Source: Amulumruptor sp947039275
GTDB lineage: Bacteria; Bacteroidota; Bacteroidia; Bacteroidales; Muribaculaceae
DNA: 64,000 bases
Assembly: GCA_947039275.1 (NCBI GenBank)
Contig: CAMQYL010000001.1
Span: forward strand, 62,001-126,000
Reading direction: 5' to 3'
Shown here one piece after another: positions 18,985-27,989 of this stretch. The position numbers and the translations under genes were made by a program. Positions within the stretch are counted from its first letter, which is position 1. Each line of letters starts with the position of its first letter. The notes below the pieces were generated by a model. The model was given only the letters and a program-made list of their open reading frames with translations. It was not told the origin of the DNA and did not search any database.

Positions 18985-21165
18985 ATGCAGTTACGTTTCT
19001 TTTTATTTGCAGTGGTGCTTACGGCGGAGGCAGTGACAGTCTGCCATGCGCAGGTTGATGTTGATTCTATCGTTGCGGTCTATGAGAGGGAGCTGGCACT
19101 TGACGAGGTCACGGTGACGGCTCAACGCAAGAGCACGAAGGTAATCCGTGGCGGTATATCCTACGACATGGCAGGGAACAAACTGGCTGACGGGATGTCG
19201 ATGGCTGACGCTATCAAATTCGTGCCGCTTGTGGCTCCTACGCCTGGGGGTGGCGTGAGCGTGACAGGGAGCAAGCCGGTGAAACTGTATCTCAACGGCA
19301 ATCCGTGGAACATCGCAGCAAGCGATCCTGCCGGGGCGTTGGCGAGTCTCCCAGCCAATTCGGTGGCAAAAGTAGAGGTAATCCTCTCGGGCGACATCCG
19401 CTATCCCGAAGCGCGTGGATATGCCGTGATTGACGTATATACAAAGCAGCGGCTTCTTGACCACTACAATCTATATGCCCGGCTCGTCGGGGAGACGATG
19501 CCTCGCGGCGAGGGGAACATCGCCGCCGACTTCGCCAAAGGAAATGTCACACTCTCGGCTTCATATCTCTACGATGTCGACCGCCAGAACAACCAACGCG
19601 CCACATGGACGAGCGCATTCCGCTCTCCCCTCTCCGCCCCGCTCTCGGCACGGCGAGAGATGGACGACGGCACCGGCACATGGCAGAGCCACCTGGGAAG
19701 CCTCATGGCGACATGGCAGGCAGACACCCTCAACACGCTCTATGCCGACGTACATGTGTTGGCAAAAATCCAGCATTTCAACACCACATGGCACGAAACA
19801 GCAGACCTGCATATGCCAGAGGGCATCGTGACTAATGAATATTTTGACCACAACAGGGACTACAACAATTTCACAAAATTAGAGACCAACATAATCTGGC
19901 AGAATCATCGCCCCTCCGACCGCTCTGAGCGATGGAAAGTAGGTTACCGCTACACATTTGACCCCGATACGCGCTCATATGACGTAGAAAGCACGACCGG
20001 CAATGACTTGTCAGCCCCACAGATCGCCGAAGGAAAAACCCGCGGCAAGCAGCACAACCATCTGCTGTCGGGAATCTACACCCATCCCATCAATCACAAC
20101 AACCGCATCCAAGCCGCCATATGGCAGACCCTGCGATATGGCAGAGCCAAATATCTCATACCCGATACTGGCGAATGGGACACCGACCTCCGCTACGATT
20201 ACGCCATCACGGAGGCAGCCATGGCATACAGCGGCAGCTACGGCAAAGTCAATCTCTACGCCTCTGCCGGCATGGAATATGCCCATACCAATCTCCGTTA
20301 CTACGACAGCGACAAGCGGCGTTACGATTATTGGTCGTTAGTGCCATCGCTCTCAGTGGGCTATGCCATCAGCCGCAGCAGTAACATCAGCCTCAATTAC
20401 GATTACAGCGTCAAGCGTCCCGACATCATGCAGCTCAACCCATTTGCCGAGTATATTAACCGTCACGGCTGCACCCAGGGCAATCCATCGCTGCGTCAGT
20501 CGGGCATACACAATGTGCAGTTGTCGTGGTTTAAGATGTGGCAGAAATTCATGGTATCAGCAAGTGCCTCCTACAGCCACGCCACGCATCCCATCATGCT
20601 GATGCCGACAGAGTCCCTGTCAGACATCTATGTAATGCTATCACGTTACGCCAACATTGACCGCTCCGACATGGCAGGGCTGTCAATATTCGGTCGCTTG
20701 ACCATCCGCAACGGCATGTACCTGTCACTCAACGCCTCCGGTTCGCGCCAATGGCTCCATGATGCAGCGAGTTCACTGTCGCAAAGCAGCTATGGAGTCA
20801 ACGTCTACGCCTCCTACGATGCCTCTTTCAGGCATGACTGGGCAGTAGGGGCAAGTTACGGCTACTTCAAAAACCATCCCGAGCCGTTCACATCCGTCAA
20901 CTCCATGTACATCAACGATTTCAAGGTCAGAAAAGGATTCCTTGACCGCAGTCTCAACATAGAGCTGGCTCTCAGCATGCCGTTTTCACGTCACCGCAAA
21001 ATATCCCGCACAGTCACCCTCCCGACCGCAGAGATGACCCAGACCAACTGGGCGACAGCCCGCTCCCTGCGTCTGACCCTCTCCTACCTCCTCGGCGGCA
21101 AAGTCTCCAAAGTGAAGCGTGACCGCTCCCTCAACACCACCGACATCACAACCGGCATCGAATAA
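18985..21165 (+). CDS. Outer-membrane beta-barrel protein 2 (TonB-receptor-like)
   Basis: 726 aa. A signal peptide ends near CHAQ (residue 23), then a short linker leads to LDEVTVTAQR, which begins a plug-like domain (about 38-150; AIKFVPLVAP, VKLYLNGNPW, VAKVEVILSG). The rest is a beta-barrel, and the C-terminus ends in a basic tail after the last strand. It lacks the carboxypeptidase-regulatory-like N-domain. It stands alone between the module-1 operon and the C39 exporter. Its promoter carries the island box, and the first 45 bp of its leader match those of the exporter gene, so the two are likely expressed together. Confidence 0.85.
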   Translation: MQLRFFLFAVVLTAEAVTVCHAQVDVDSIVAVYERELALDEVTVTAQRKSTKVIRGGISYDMAGNKLADGMSMADAIKFVPLVAPTPGGGVSVTGSKPVKLYLNGNPWNIAASDPAGALASLPANSVAKVEVILSGDIRYPEARGYAVIDVYTKQRLLDHYNLYARLVGETMPRGEGNIAADFAKGNVTLSASYLYDVDRQNNQRATWTSAFRSPLSAPLSARREMDDGTGTWQSHLGSLMATWQADTLNTLYADVHVLAKIQHFNTTWHETADLHMPEGIVTNEYFDHNRDYNNFTKLETNIIWQNHRPSDRSERWKVGYRYTFDPDTRSYDVESTTGNDLSAPQIAEGKTRGKQHNHLLSGIYTHPINHNNRIQAAIWQTLRYGRAKYLIPDTGEWDTDLRYDYAITEAAMAYSGSYGKVNLYASAGMEYAHTNLRYYDSDKRRYDYWSLVPSLSVGYAISRSSNISLNYDYSVKRPDIMQLNPFAEYINRHGCTQGNPSLRQSGIHNVQLSWFKMWQKFMVSASASYSHATHPIMLMPTESLSDIYVMLSRYANIDRSDMAGLSIFGRLTIRNGMYLSLNASGSRQWLHDAASSLSQSSYGVNVYASYDASFRHDWAVGASYGYFKNHPEPFTSVNSMYINDFKVRKGFLDRSLNIELALSMPFSRHRKISRTVTLPTAEMTQTNWATARSLRLTLSYLLGGKVSKVKRDRSLNTTDITTGIE

Positions 21166-21214
21166 CCCACTCCCAACAACAAAAATATACAAACATACCA
21201 CCACATCAAACCTG

Positions 21215-21441
21215 AATATAGATTATAAACTGCTATAAATCACCAATATAGACCCAAAGATAATAAGAAATCGGTCTTAACAGCTTGATTATCAGATAAA
21301 TACAATCTATATTTTCAAAAAGACTAAAAATAAAATTTTGCACTTTCATAACTCTCTAATTTTAAGCACATTACAAAGCGCAAAAGCCAAATGATTTTTC
21401 TCTCAATATCAGCAAGAAACGGAAAATATGCTCTAATTTTG
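21215..21441 (+). promoter_or_regulatory. Class A leader of the C39 exporter
   Basis: This is most of the 317-bp gap after barrel 2. Distal arm AATATAGATTATA (21215-21227), mate TACAATCTATATT (21301-21313), TTACAAA at 21371, GCCAAAT at 21386, and -7 TAATTTTG (21434-21441). Spacings match the leader at 18718 to within one base. The distance to the ATG (42 bp) is also the same. Confidence 0.65.
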
Positions 21442-21482
21442 CAGTTTGACATTAATTAATTTTCATCACATTAAATAATCCG

Positions 21483-23708
21483 ATGCACTTTCCATACCAC
21501 CGACATCGAATGAACATGTTGCGCAGGTTTCCTTGGGTGATGCAGAAGGATGCGATGCAGTGTGGCATCGCATGTCTGGCTATGGTGTGCCGACACTACG
21601 GCAAGGCTTATTCGCTGGCTGCGCTGTCGGAGATATGTTTCGCCACGGTGCAGGGGGTGTCGCTGCTGGGGCTTAAGGAGGCGGCGGGGAAGCTCGGCTT
21701 TGATACAGCGGCTCTGCGGCTGTCGGCGCAGAGCCTTGCCGACAAGCCGCTGCCGTGTATCCTCCACTGGAATCAGGAGCACTTCGTGGTGCTCTACAAG
21801 GTACGTCGAGGACGCTATTATGTGGCAGACCCGGGCAAAGGACTCGTCAAGTACACCGAGGAGGAGTTTTGCAAGCACTGGTGCAGTACGTGTGCCGACG
21901 GAACGGATAAAGGCATAGCCTTGATGCTCCAGCCCAACGCCGACTTCGGCAAAACCATGTCGGAGGGCAGCGGCGAACGCCGTTCGTTCCGCTTCCTGAT
22001 GGGTTATCTGCGGCAATACCGCCGCTATTTCACCCAGATCATCCTCGGATTGCTCGTGGGCTGCGTGTTGCAGCTCATCATGCCGTTTATGACGCAGTGG
22101 ATTGTGGATATAGGCATCAAGCACCAGGACATTGGCTTCATATGGCTTGTGCTCCTCGGCGAACTGATGATAGTGACCGGACGCACCGCCACCGACTTCA
22201 TACGCCGCTGGCTGCTGCTCCACATATCCATGCGCATCAACATCTCGCTCATCAGCGACTTCTTCATCAAGCTGTTGAAGCTGCCCATGTCGTTTTTCGA
22301 CACCAAACTGATGGGCGACCTTCTGCAGCGCATCGGCGACCACTCGCGCATCCAGTCGTTCCTGACCAACCAGACCCTCAGCGTGGTGTTCACATTCCTC
22401 AGTTTCATCATCTTCGGATTCGTTCTTCTCATTTACGATGTTCTGATTTTTGGGGTGTTTATCATCGGCAGCGGCATCTATGGCGCGTGGATAGCGACAT
22501 TCCTGAAGCGGAGAAAGGTGATAGACTACGAGCTGTTTGAGCAGCAGGCACGTAACCAAAACAAAGTATACCAGTTCATCACCTCCATGCAGGAGATCAA
22601 GCTCCAGGACTGCGAGCAGCGGCGACGCTGGGAGTGGGAGGATACCCAAGCCGACCTCTTCGACGTGCAGATGAAGTCGCTGCGCCTCCAGCAGACCCAG
22701 GAAGCCGGCTCCATCTTCATCAACGAGGTCAAGAACATCGTCATAACCGTCATAGCAGCCACCGCCGTCATCAACGGCGAGATGACACTCGGAGCCATGC
22801 TCGCCGTGCAGTATATCATAGGGCAGCTCAATTCGCCCGTAGAGCAACTGATGACATTCGTCTACTCACTCCAGGATGTGAAAATATCACTCGAGCGCAT
22901 CAACGAAATCCACGAAGGCAAAAACGAGGAGAGCGACGACCGCCAGCTCACGGCAATCACCCGACCCGACAAATCAATCACCATCGACGGCATCGACTTC
23001 AAATATGACCCGCATGCGCTCCGCAAGACCCTCGACGGCGTGACATTCACCATACCCGAGGGCAAGGTAACCGCCATAGTGGGCGCATCGGGCAGCGGCA
23101 AAACCACCCTTATCAAGCTGATGCTCGGCTACTACAAGGTCTCGGCAGGACGCATCGCCATAGCCGGGCATGACATCAACGAGTACAATCCGCGCTGGTG
23201 GCGCCGGCAGTGCGGAGTAGTGATGCAGGACGGCGTAATCTTCTCCGAATCCATAGCCCGCAACATCGCCGTAGACGATGGCGAGATAGACGTAGAGCGG
23301 CTCGAACGGGCAGCCCGCATAGCCAACGTCCACGACTATATCATGGGCTTGCCCCTCAAATACAACACCCTCATAGGGCGCGACGGCGTAGGGCTGAGCC
23401 AAGGGCAGAAACAGCGCATACTCATAGCACGCGCCGTATATAAAAACCCCGACTACATATTTCTCGACGAAGCCACCAACTCGCTCGATGCGCGTAACGA
23501 GCGCGTCATAGTCGAGAACCTTGCCGAATTTTACCGGGGCAGAACAGTCGTGGTCGTGGCTCACCGCCTCTCCACCGTCAGAGATGCCGACCAGATAATA
23601 GTCGTCGACGGCGGACGCATCGTGGAGCAAGGCACGCACACCTCCCTCACCAACCAAAAAGGAGTCTATTACAATCTCGTCAAAAATCAACTTGAATTAG
23701 GCAACTGA
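21483..23708 (+). CDS. C39-peptidase ABC exporter (PCAT/bacteriocin type)
   Basis: 741 aa, the length normal for peptidase-containing ATP-binding transporters. The N-terminal C39 peptidase (1-150) keeps Gln21, the catalytic Cys27 (MQCGIAC), His100 (EHFVVLY) and Asp116 (VADPGKG). The transmembrane region with about six helices lies at 170-450. The nucleotide-binding domain has Walker A GASGSGKTT from 534, signature LSQGQKQR near 638, Walker B YIFLDEATN near 660 and a switch His in VVAHRLS. It should cut precursors after GG and pump the core across the inner membrane; the two GG peptides at 14894 and 30182 are candidate substrates. The ATG at 21483 sits in the same sequence context as the start at 18985; a shorter start at 21510 or 21516 is possible. 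Confidence 0.93.
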   Translation: MHFPYHRHRMNMLRRFPWVMQKDAMQCGIACLAMVCRHYGKAYSLAALSEICFATVQGVSLLGLKEAAGKLGFDTAALRLSAQSLADKPLPCILHWNQEHFVVLYKVRRGRYYVADPGKGLVKYTEEEFCKHWCSTCADGTDKGIALMLQPNADFGKTMSEGSGERRSFRFLMGYLRQYRRYFTQIILGLLVGCVLQLIMPFMTQWIVDIGIKHQDIGFIWLVLLGELMIVTGRTATDFIRRWLLLHISMRINISLISDFFIKLLKLPMSFFDTKLMGDLLQRIGDHSRIQSFLTNQTLSVVFTFLSFIIFGFVLLIYDVLIFGVFIIGSGIYGAWIATFLKRRKVIDYELFEQQARNQNKVYQFITSMQEIKLQDCEQRRRWEWEDTQADLFDVQMKSLRLQQTQEAGSIFINEVKNIVITVIAATAVINGEMTLGAMLAVQYIIGQLNSPVEQLMTFVYSLQDVKISLERINEIHEGKNEESDDRQLTAITRPDKSITIDGIDFKYDPHALRKTLDGVTFTIPEGKVTAIVGASGSGKTTLIKLMLGYYKVSAGRIAIAGHDINEYNPRWWRRQCGVVMQDGVIFSESIARNIAVDDGEIDVERLERAARIANVHDYIMGLPLKYNTLIGRDGVGLSQGQKQRILIARAVYKNPDYIFLDEATNSLDARNERVIVENLAEFYRGRTVVVVAHRLSTVRDADQIIVVDGGRIVEQGTHTSLTNQKGVYYNLVKNQLELGN

Positions 23709-23712
23709 CACC

Positions 23713-23913
23713 ATGGCATCAGACAACGAAAAAATAGAGCTGCGCAGCGAGAAAGTCCGCCACCTCATCTCCGAAATCCCCCCGGCACTCGTCCGCTGGG
23801 GCATCGCCATCATAGCCATAATCACCGCCGCCCTCCTCCTCGCCGTCTGCCTCCTCCCCTATCCCTACTCCGCCGGCGAATCCATCCTCCGCCACCTCCT
23901 CGACTCGATATAG
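23713..23913 (+). CDS. HlyD-like membrane-adaptor stub (66 aa)
   Basis: 66 aa, 4 bp after the exporter stop. It looks like the first 65 residues of a bacteroidetal HlyD-type adaptor: a polar N-terminus with LRSEKVRHLISEIPP, one transmembrane helix (about 28-48), then PYPYS. It then ends with GESILRHLL instead of the biotinyl/lipoyl and coiled-coil domains. No continuation of an adaptor is found in any frame of the next 500 bp, which is a palindrome array. It is either a decayed adaptor or a small standalone membrane partner of the exporter. The tight spacing favours co-translation. Confidence 0.65.
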   Translation: MASDNEKIELRSEKVRHLISEIPPALVRWGIAIIAIITAALLLAVCLLPYPYSAGESILRHLLDSI

Positions 23914-24000
23914 TCCCCAGAGGCGGAAATCATATAGACGACGCGATACAATGGTGTGCATTTAAGATATATCGTATCAAATCGGATGAATAAGCATGTC

Positions 24001-24241
24001 GGAAGTCCCGAAGGGATGAGCCTATACTTAACCGTGGATGAGGATATGGCATAGCCATGACGAGTCCACGGTGGGACAAAGAGAAAGATGTGAGTCCTGG
24101 AGGGACGGATTTGTGGTGGATACGCTACCATAAACTCGTCCCTCCAGGACTTGGTCTTTAGTGTGCCTTGCGCCGTGGACTCGGACGGCTATCGCCGCCG
24201 CTCATCCACGGTTAAGCATAGGCTCATCCCTCCGGGACTTC
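24001..24241. repeat. Large nested palindrome (241 bp)
   Basis: This fills much of the 555-bp gap between the adaptor stub and regulator 2. Outer arms lie at 24001-24042 and 24201-24241 (GGATGAGCCTATACTTAACC against GGTTAAGCATAGGCTCATCC), middle arms at 24061-24071 and 24172-24182 (CGAGTCCACGG/CCGTGGACTCG), and inner arms at 24093-24107 and 24137-24151 (AGTCCTGGAGGGACG and its exact complement). No gene is supported inside. Confidence 0.85.
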
Positions 24242-24373
24242 TATGGTGTTTATCTATTATTTTGCATTGTTTTGACATGCACACGCATCAAATTACCAAA
24301 TCGTTAATTGAACAGCATTGTGACGCACGAGGTTACGGTTTCTATATTTTCAGCGCATACATTTGCTGAATCA

Positions 24374-24404
24374 TTGTGATTGACGGGGCTTTTGTGTAAC
24401 TTTG
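24374..24404 (+). promoter_or_regulatory. Promoter of TPR/HTH regulator 2
   Basis: TTG (24374-24376), 20-bp gap, then -7 TAACTTTG (24397-24404), followed by a hairpin repeat and a leader almost the same as that of regulator 1. Confidence 0.65.
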
Positions 24405-24411
24405 TTCCCCG

Positions 24412-24439
24412 TTGTAGGGACATGCCATGGCATGTCCGC
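24412..24439 (+). repeat. Dispersed hairpin repeat in the 5' leader of regulator 2
   Basis: Single unit of the GGACATGCC/GGCATGTCC family, located 8 bp after the -7 element and about 30 bp before the ATG, as at 11763. Confidence 0.85.
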
Positions 24440-24468
24440 TTTCCCAGCCCCGACCAGTCACACTCCAG

Positions 24469-26130
24469 ATGAGAAATCTTGCCATCCTCTTCATAATCGC
24501 AATCGTCGCCCTGTCGGCGGCATGCAGCCGTCACGCCGCCACCGAGGCAGCCCTTGACCGCGCCGACTCCCTAATGTCAGAGCACCCCGACTCCGCACTT
24601 GCCATCCTCACCGCCATCGACGGCACACCCCTCCCCCAAGGCTCCGGACTCCAAGTCCGCTACGCCCTGCTGCTGACCCAGGCAAAAACGAAAAACCACA
24701 TAATAGAGACCAACGATTCACTGATATCCATTGCTAATGACTACTATTATAAGGAAGGGGACGAGTTTCTACTAATGAAAGCACGATTTTATTTAGGCAA
24801 TATTCTCTATCATCAGAAAAACTACCCTAACTGCATGCTCAATATGTTTATGGCTTACGAGTATGCAAAGGAAATAGATGATTGTTTTTGGATCGGTATG
24901 ACAGCCCGCGGGCTCGGAGACGCATATAAAGAGACTTTCAACAGCAAAGAGGAAGTGGCATACTACCACATCGCAGCAGATGCATTCGCCAGCTACGGCA
25001 AACAAGCGTTTATTGATTACAGCCTCCTTTATCTTGCAATTGCTTATTGTGATGCCGGTGAATACGAGTCGGGGATTGTCTATGCATTGGAGGCACGGGA
25101 CTCTGCCCTGACGCATGGAGACGAGCCTTTGCTGATCGAGGCTTTAAGAGCTGGCGGCATGAACGGACTGGGTGCAAAAAATTACAAGATAGCAATCTCA
25201 TCGTTTGAAACCCTGTGCAAAAACCACACCTCCACTCGTGAAGATTCCCTCTACCTCGGATTGCTGTATCTACGTACTGGCGCAGTCCATAAAGCGACAA
25301 ACATCCTGAACAAAATCAAAATAAATGAAGATGGTGTGGGCGACTGGTTCCGTTATGAGTTGTATAAAGAACTGGATTCAATACCCCAAGCCCTAACCGC
25401 TCTTGAGAATCTTGAGAATTACGAAAACTCTACTTTTAATTCACGCATCAATCAAGGACTGACAGGTGTGTGCGTTGATTATTATGATACGCAAAAACGC
25501 GCAAAAGAGGAAGATATTAAACGGTCTCATGTCATAAATTGGGCAATGCTCTTCCTTCTCATTTGTCTCATAACCATATCATTGGCATACATCCTCCGCT
25601 ATAAGAAAAAGAAACAGTCAGAGTTGGACACAGCTACGATAATAGCAGAAAATCTACGGGATATCTTATCAAGAAAGGAAGAGGAGTACAGGCAGGTCAA
25701 CACTGCATTTACATCTGCAAAAGAGACCATTGACAGCCTCTTGGATGTAAGATACGAGGAATTTGATATGTTGTGTCAAGAAATGTATAGCTCTTCTAAC
25801 AGGTCTTCAATCCAAAAGCAAATCGCGAGCAAGCTTAATATGATGGTAGACAGCTTTTCCTCAGACATCAAGAAAATTAAAGAACTGCAAAAGTTTGCCG
25901 ATTTACATCACGACAATATAGTATCAGAACTGAAAAAAGACCTGCCATCCATAAAAGACATTGATCATAACCTGTTCCTCTACGTCGTGTTGGGTTTCTC
26001 AACTCAGGCAATTGCACTGTTTCTAAAAGCTGGCAAGATCGATTCAATCTATGAAAGAAAGCGTCGTCTCAAAGATAAGATAAAACAGCTTGATGCCACG
26101 AAAGCCCAGAAATATCAAGCGTATCTATGA
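24469..26130 (+). CDS. Membrane-spanning TPR / helix-turn-helix regulator 2
   Basis: 553 aa, same architecture as the product of 11816: lipoprotein signal with lipid Cys at 19 (LSAAC), TPR-like helices to about 340, a transmembrane helix near 356-378, coiled coil, and a C-terminal HTH-like domain (NLFLYVVLGFSTQAIALFL, then KIDSIYERKRRLKDKI). The first 60 residues of the mature parts match closely (shared RADSLM.EHPDSAL and RYALLLTQA); the TPR region then diverges strongly, which suggests different signals. It lies immediately upstream of peptide module 2 and is a candidate activator of it (inference). Earlier in-frame starts fall inside the hairpin repeat. Confidence 0.85.
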   Translation: MRNLAILFIIAIVALSAACSRHAATEAALDRADSLMSEHPDSALAILTAIDGTPLPQGSGLQVRYALLLTQAKTKNHIIETNDSLISIANDYYYKEGDEFLLMKARFYLGNILYHQKNYPNCMLNMFMAYEYAKEIDDCFWIGMTARGLGDAYKETFNSKEEVAYYHIAADAFASYGKQAFIDYSLLYLAIAYCDAGEYESGIVYALEARDSALTHGDEPLLIEALRAGGMNGLGAKNYKIAISSFETLCKNHTSTREDSLYLGLLYLRTGAVHKATNILNKIKINEDGVGDWFRYELYKELDSIPQALTALENLENYENSTFNSRINQGLTGVCVDYYDTQKRAKEEDIKRSHVINWAMLFLLICLITISLAYILRYKKKKQSELDTATIIAENLRDILSRKEEEYRQVNTAFTSAKETIDSLLDVRYEEFDMLCQEMYSSSNRSSIQKQIASKLNMMVDSFSSDIKKIKELQKFADLHHDNIVSELKKDLPSIKDIDHNLFLYVVLGFSTQAIALFLKAGKIDSIYERKRRLKDKIKQLDATKAQKYQAYL

Positions 26131-26240
26131 TAAATCCATGTCAATCAACATATTAGCAATAAATGCCTGATATTCAACACATTAAGAGAAAGCCAAAAAA
26201 TTTTTTCATGTTTACTCATAATTCATTGACATTCAATCTA

Positions 26241-26311
26241 TTACAAATTTGAAAAGCCAAACGAAAAACAGGCAAAAATTCGTTCTGTAGCCTCTTTTTG
26301 ACATAACTTTG
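26241..26311 (+). promoter_or_regulatory. Promoter plus island box, peptide module 2
   Basis: TTACAAA at 26241, GCCAAAC at 26256, -7 TAACTTTG (26304-26311). The box is 15 bp wide from half-site to half-site and 70 bp from its first base to the end of the -7 element, as in the other island promoters. The -33 match is poor (TTCG at 26279). Confidence 0.65.
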
Positions 26312-26327
26312 CACAAAAACATGGCAC

Positions 26328-26708
26328 ATGAAATCACTCGTATCAATTTTTATCTCTCTCGTCATTTGCATGACCACATCATTGGCTATGACCGCCAGTG
26401 AAAACAATTCGACCCCAAAAGCCGACAAACAGGCTGTACTAAAGCCACAGAATCCCACATCCAACAGACCCATGAAGCCGTCCTCAAGGTCATTGGTCTG
26501 CATATACACACAAGGCTATCTTGAGATAGAAATGCCTATTAATACGGAGTACCTCGATGTCACCATCAGCGATGATAACATTCCGGTCTGGTCAGGCACA
26601 GTCACACAGGACGAGCCATCAGCCGACATTCCCGTCCTCTACGGAGAGCATACCATCACGTGCATTACCGATGGCGGACATATCTTTACTGGATATCTAT
26701 CATTTTAA
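26328..26708 (+). CDS. Small secreted DUF3244-like protein 2
   Basis: 126 aa with a signal peptide (about residues 1-22), then a polar linker and a predicted beta-sandwich. The block from IPVWSGTV to GYLSF is nearly identical to that of the protein at 14453, even at DNA level, so the two are recent paralogues, while signal and linker differ. It starts the module-2 operon, 9 bp before the radical-SAM gene. The constant pairing of this protein with a GG precursor and a SPASM maturase suggests a job tied to the peptide, for example binding or immunity in the periplasm or at the cell surface. That is inference. Confidence 0.8.
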   Translation: MKSLVSIFISLVICMTTSLAMTASENNSTPKADKQAVLKPQNPTSNRPMKPSSRSLVCIYTQGYLEIEMPINTEYLDVTISDDNIPVWSGTVTQDEPSADIPVLYGEHTITCITDGGHIFTGYLSF

Positions 26709-26717
26709 GAGCGGCAT

Positions 26718-27989
26718 ATGAAAGCGAGTGCTTACAACTATATCGTCCCTAACGGAGATAAGACTATTTTCTTCAATGGAATATCGGAATCATTTTTCGA
26801 GATTCCAAATGAAAGGGCGGAAATATATGCCGAAATCATCCATAATCCGGCATCCTATGCCGACGATTTCCAGTGGTTTCTTGACAGGATGACAGATAAA
26901 GGATTTGTCCTTGACGATGACACAGATGAAGAAGAGCTATTAGAGAAAAAGTTTCAAGCTACGCTTTCTGAAAACCTCCTCCATGTCATGATTTTGCCCA
27001 CATATCAGTGCAATTTACGATGCTGGTATTGCGTCCAGAACCATAAGGATATGACGATGTCAGATGAGACAGTTGAGCAGGTCAAGGGGATGCTGGCTCA
27101 AAAAATAAAGGACAGCAAAATCACCGATGTCAGGATTTCATGGTTTGGAGGCGAACCTCTGCTTGGTTATGATACCATAATAGACATAACTTCTTATGTC
27201 AAAAGACTCACATCAGATTACGATAAATCTTTTATCTGTGACATAACCACCAACGGCACATTGCTCAATAGGGAGCGCATCGAGGCATTGCGTGAGGCTG
27301 GAGTCACAAGTTACCAGATTACCATCGATGGCGACAAAGAGACTCACGACTCCATCAAAGTCCTGAATCATGGATCAGCATACGACACCACTGTGGAGAA
27401 CATAAACATCATCACAGAAACTACAAGATGCACTCTGCGCTTCAATTACACACATGACAATCTCAGACCTCAGTCCATAGTCGACAATCTGACTGCGAGA
27501 CTCAAACCCGAAAACCGGCATAATATCACATTCCTATTATATAAGGTATGGCAAGAGCCACAGAACCGCATATGTGATGACGAAGTGGAGAGTCTGATCA
27601 CGCTGAGCAATGGCATCGGCATCGTGAGCCAGTTGCCTACATGCAATCTGTGCTACGCCGACTGTACAAATTTCAATTGCATATTCCCTAACGGCAATGT
27701 GGGAAAATGCGACAATGAGTCGCCCATGGCAGCAAAAGGGAGCATTGATGGCGGAGATGTCACATGGAGCGGTGACATCAGTGCGCATACCCCTGCATTC
27801 CTTAACCATAAGTTTCCATGCCGGAAATGCAGATATGTGCCTGTCTGCTGGGGACCATGTGTGGCTAAAAGAGCTGTCATGCTAAACAACGACGGTGTAG
27901 GGCAATGTCAGTATGCCGATAAGGATGATGAAATGAAGAGATTTATAATTAACAGATGTTCCAATCTGAAAAGGACAGAGATTGTATGA
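26718..27989 (+). CDS. Radical SAM/SPASM peptide maturase 2
   Basis: 423 aa. CNLRCWYC gives the cluster Cys at 98, 102 and 105. WFGGEPLL and ITTNGTLL are further radical-SAM core motifs. The C-terminal SPASM-type region has many Cys (CNLCYADC, FNC, GKC, FPCRKC, PVCWGPC). The N-terminus (1-85) is a helical domain different from that of maturase 1 and may be the leader-binding part. It lies between the secreted protein (9-bp gap) and an outer-membrane barrel, with which it overlaps by 4 bp (ATGA). The likely substrate is the precursor at 30182, encoded at the end of the same operon. The two maturases are only distantly alike, so different chemistry is possible. Confidence 0.9.
   Translation: MKASAYNYIVPNGDKTIFFNGISESFFEIPNERAEIYAEIIHNPASYADDFQWFLDRMTDKGFVLDDDTDEEELLEKKFQATLSENLLHVMILPTYQCNLRCWYCVQNHKDMTMSDETVEQVKGMLAQKIKDSKITDVRISWFGGEPLLGYDTIIDITSYVKRLTSDYDKSFICDITTNGTLLNRERIEALREAGVTSYQITIDGDKETHDSIKVLNHGSAYDTTVENINIITETTRCTLRFNYTHDNLRPQSIVDNLTARLKPENRHNITFLLYKVWQEPQNRICDDEVESLITLSNGIGIVSQLPTCNLCYADCTNFNCIFPNGNVGKCDNESPMAAKGSIDGGDVTWSGDISAHTPAFLNHKFPCRKCRYVPVCWGPCVAKRAVMLNNDGVGQCQYADKDDEMKRFIINRCSNLKRTEIV

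Noticed and set aside
21471..22847. 458-codon minus-strand frame opposite the C39 exporter
   Set aside because: It is antisense to a gene with all expected motifs; its His- and Glu-rich composition is a frame shadow.
24151..24369. 72-codon frame before regulator 2
   Set aside because: It runs through the right arms of the large palindrome and has no start context or protein-like pattern.
26149..26244. Fifth copy of the far-upstream inverted pair before peptide module 2
   Set aside because: Weak matches exist (CATATTAG and TTCAATCTATTAC), but the spacing is 83 bp and the distance to the promoter differs by about 60 bp; only the GCCAAA box is accepted there.
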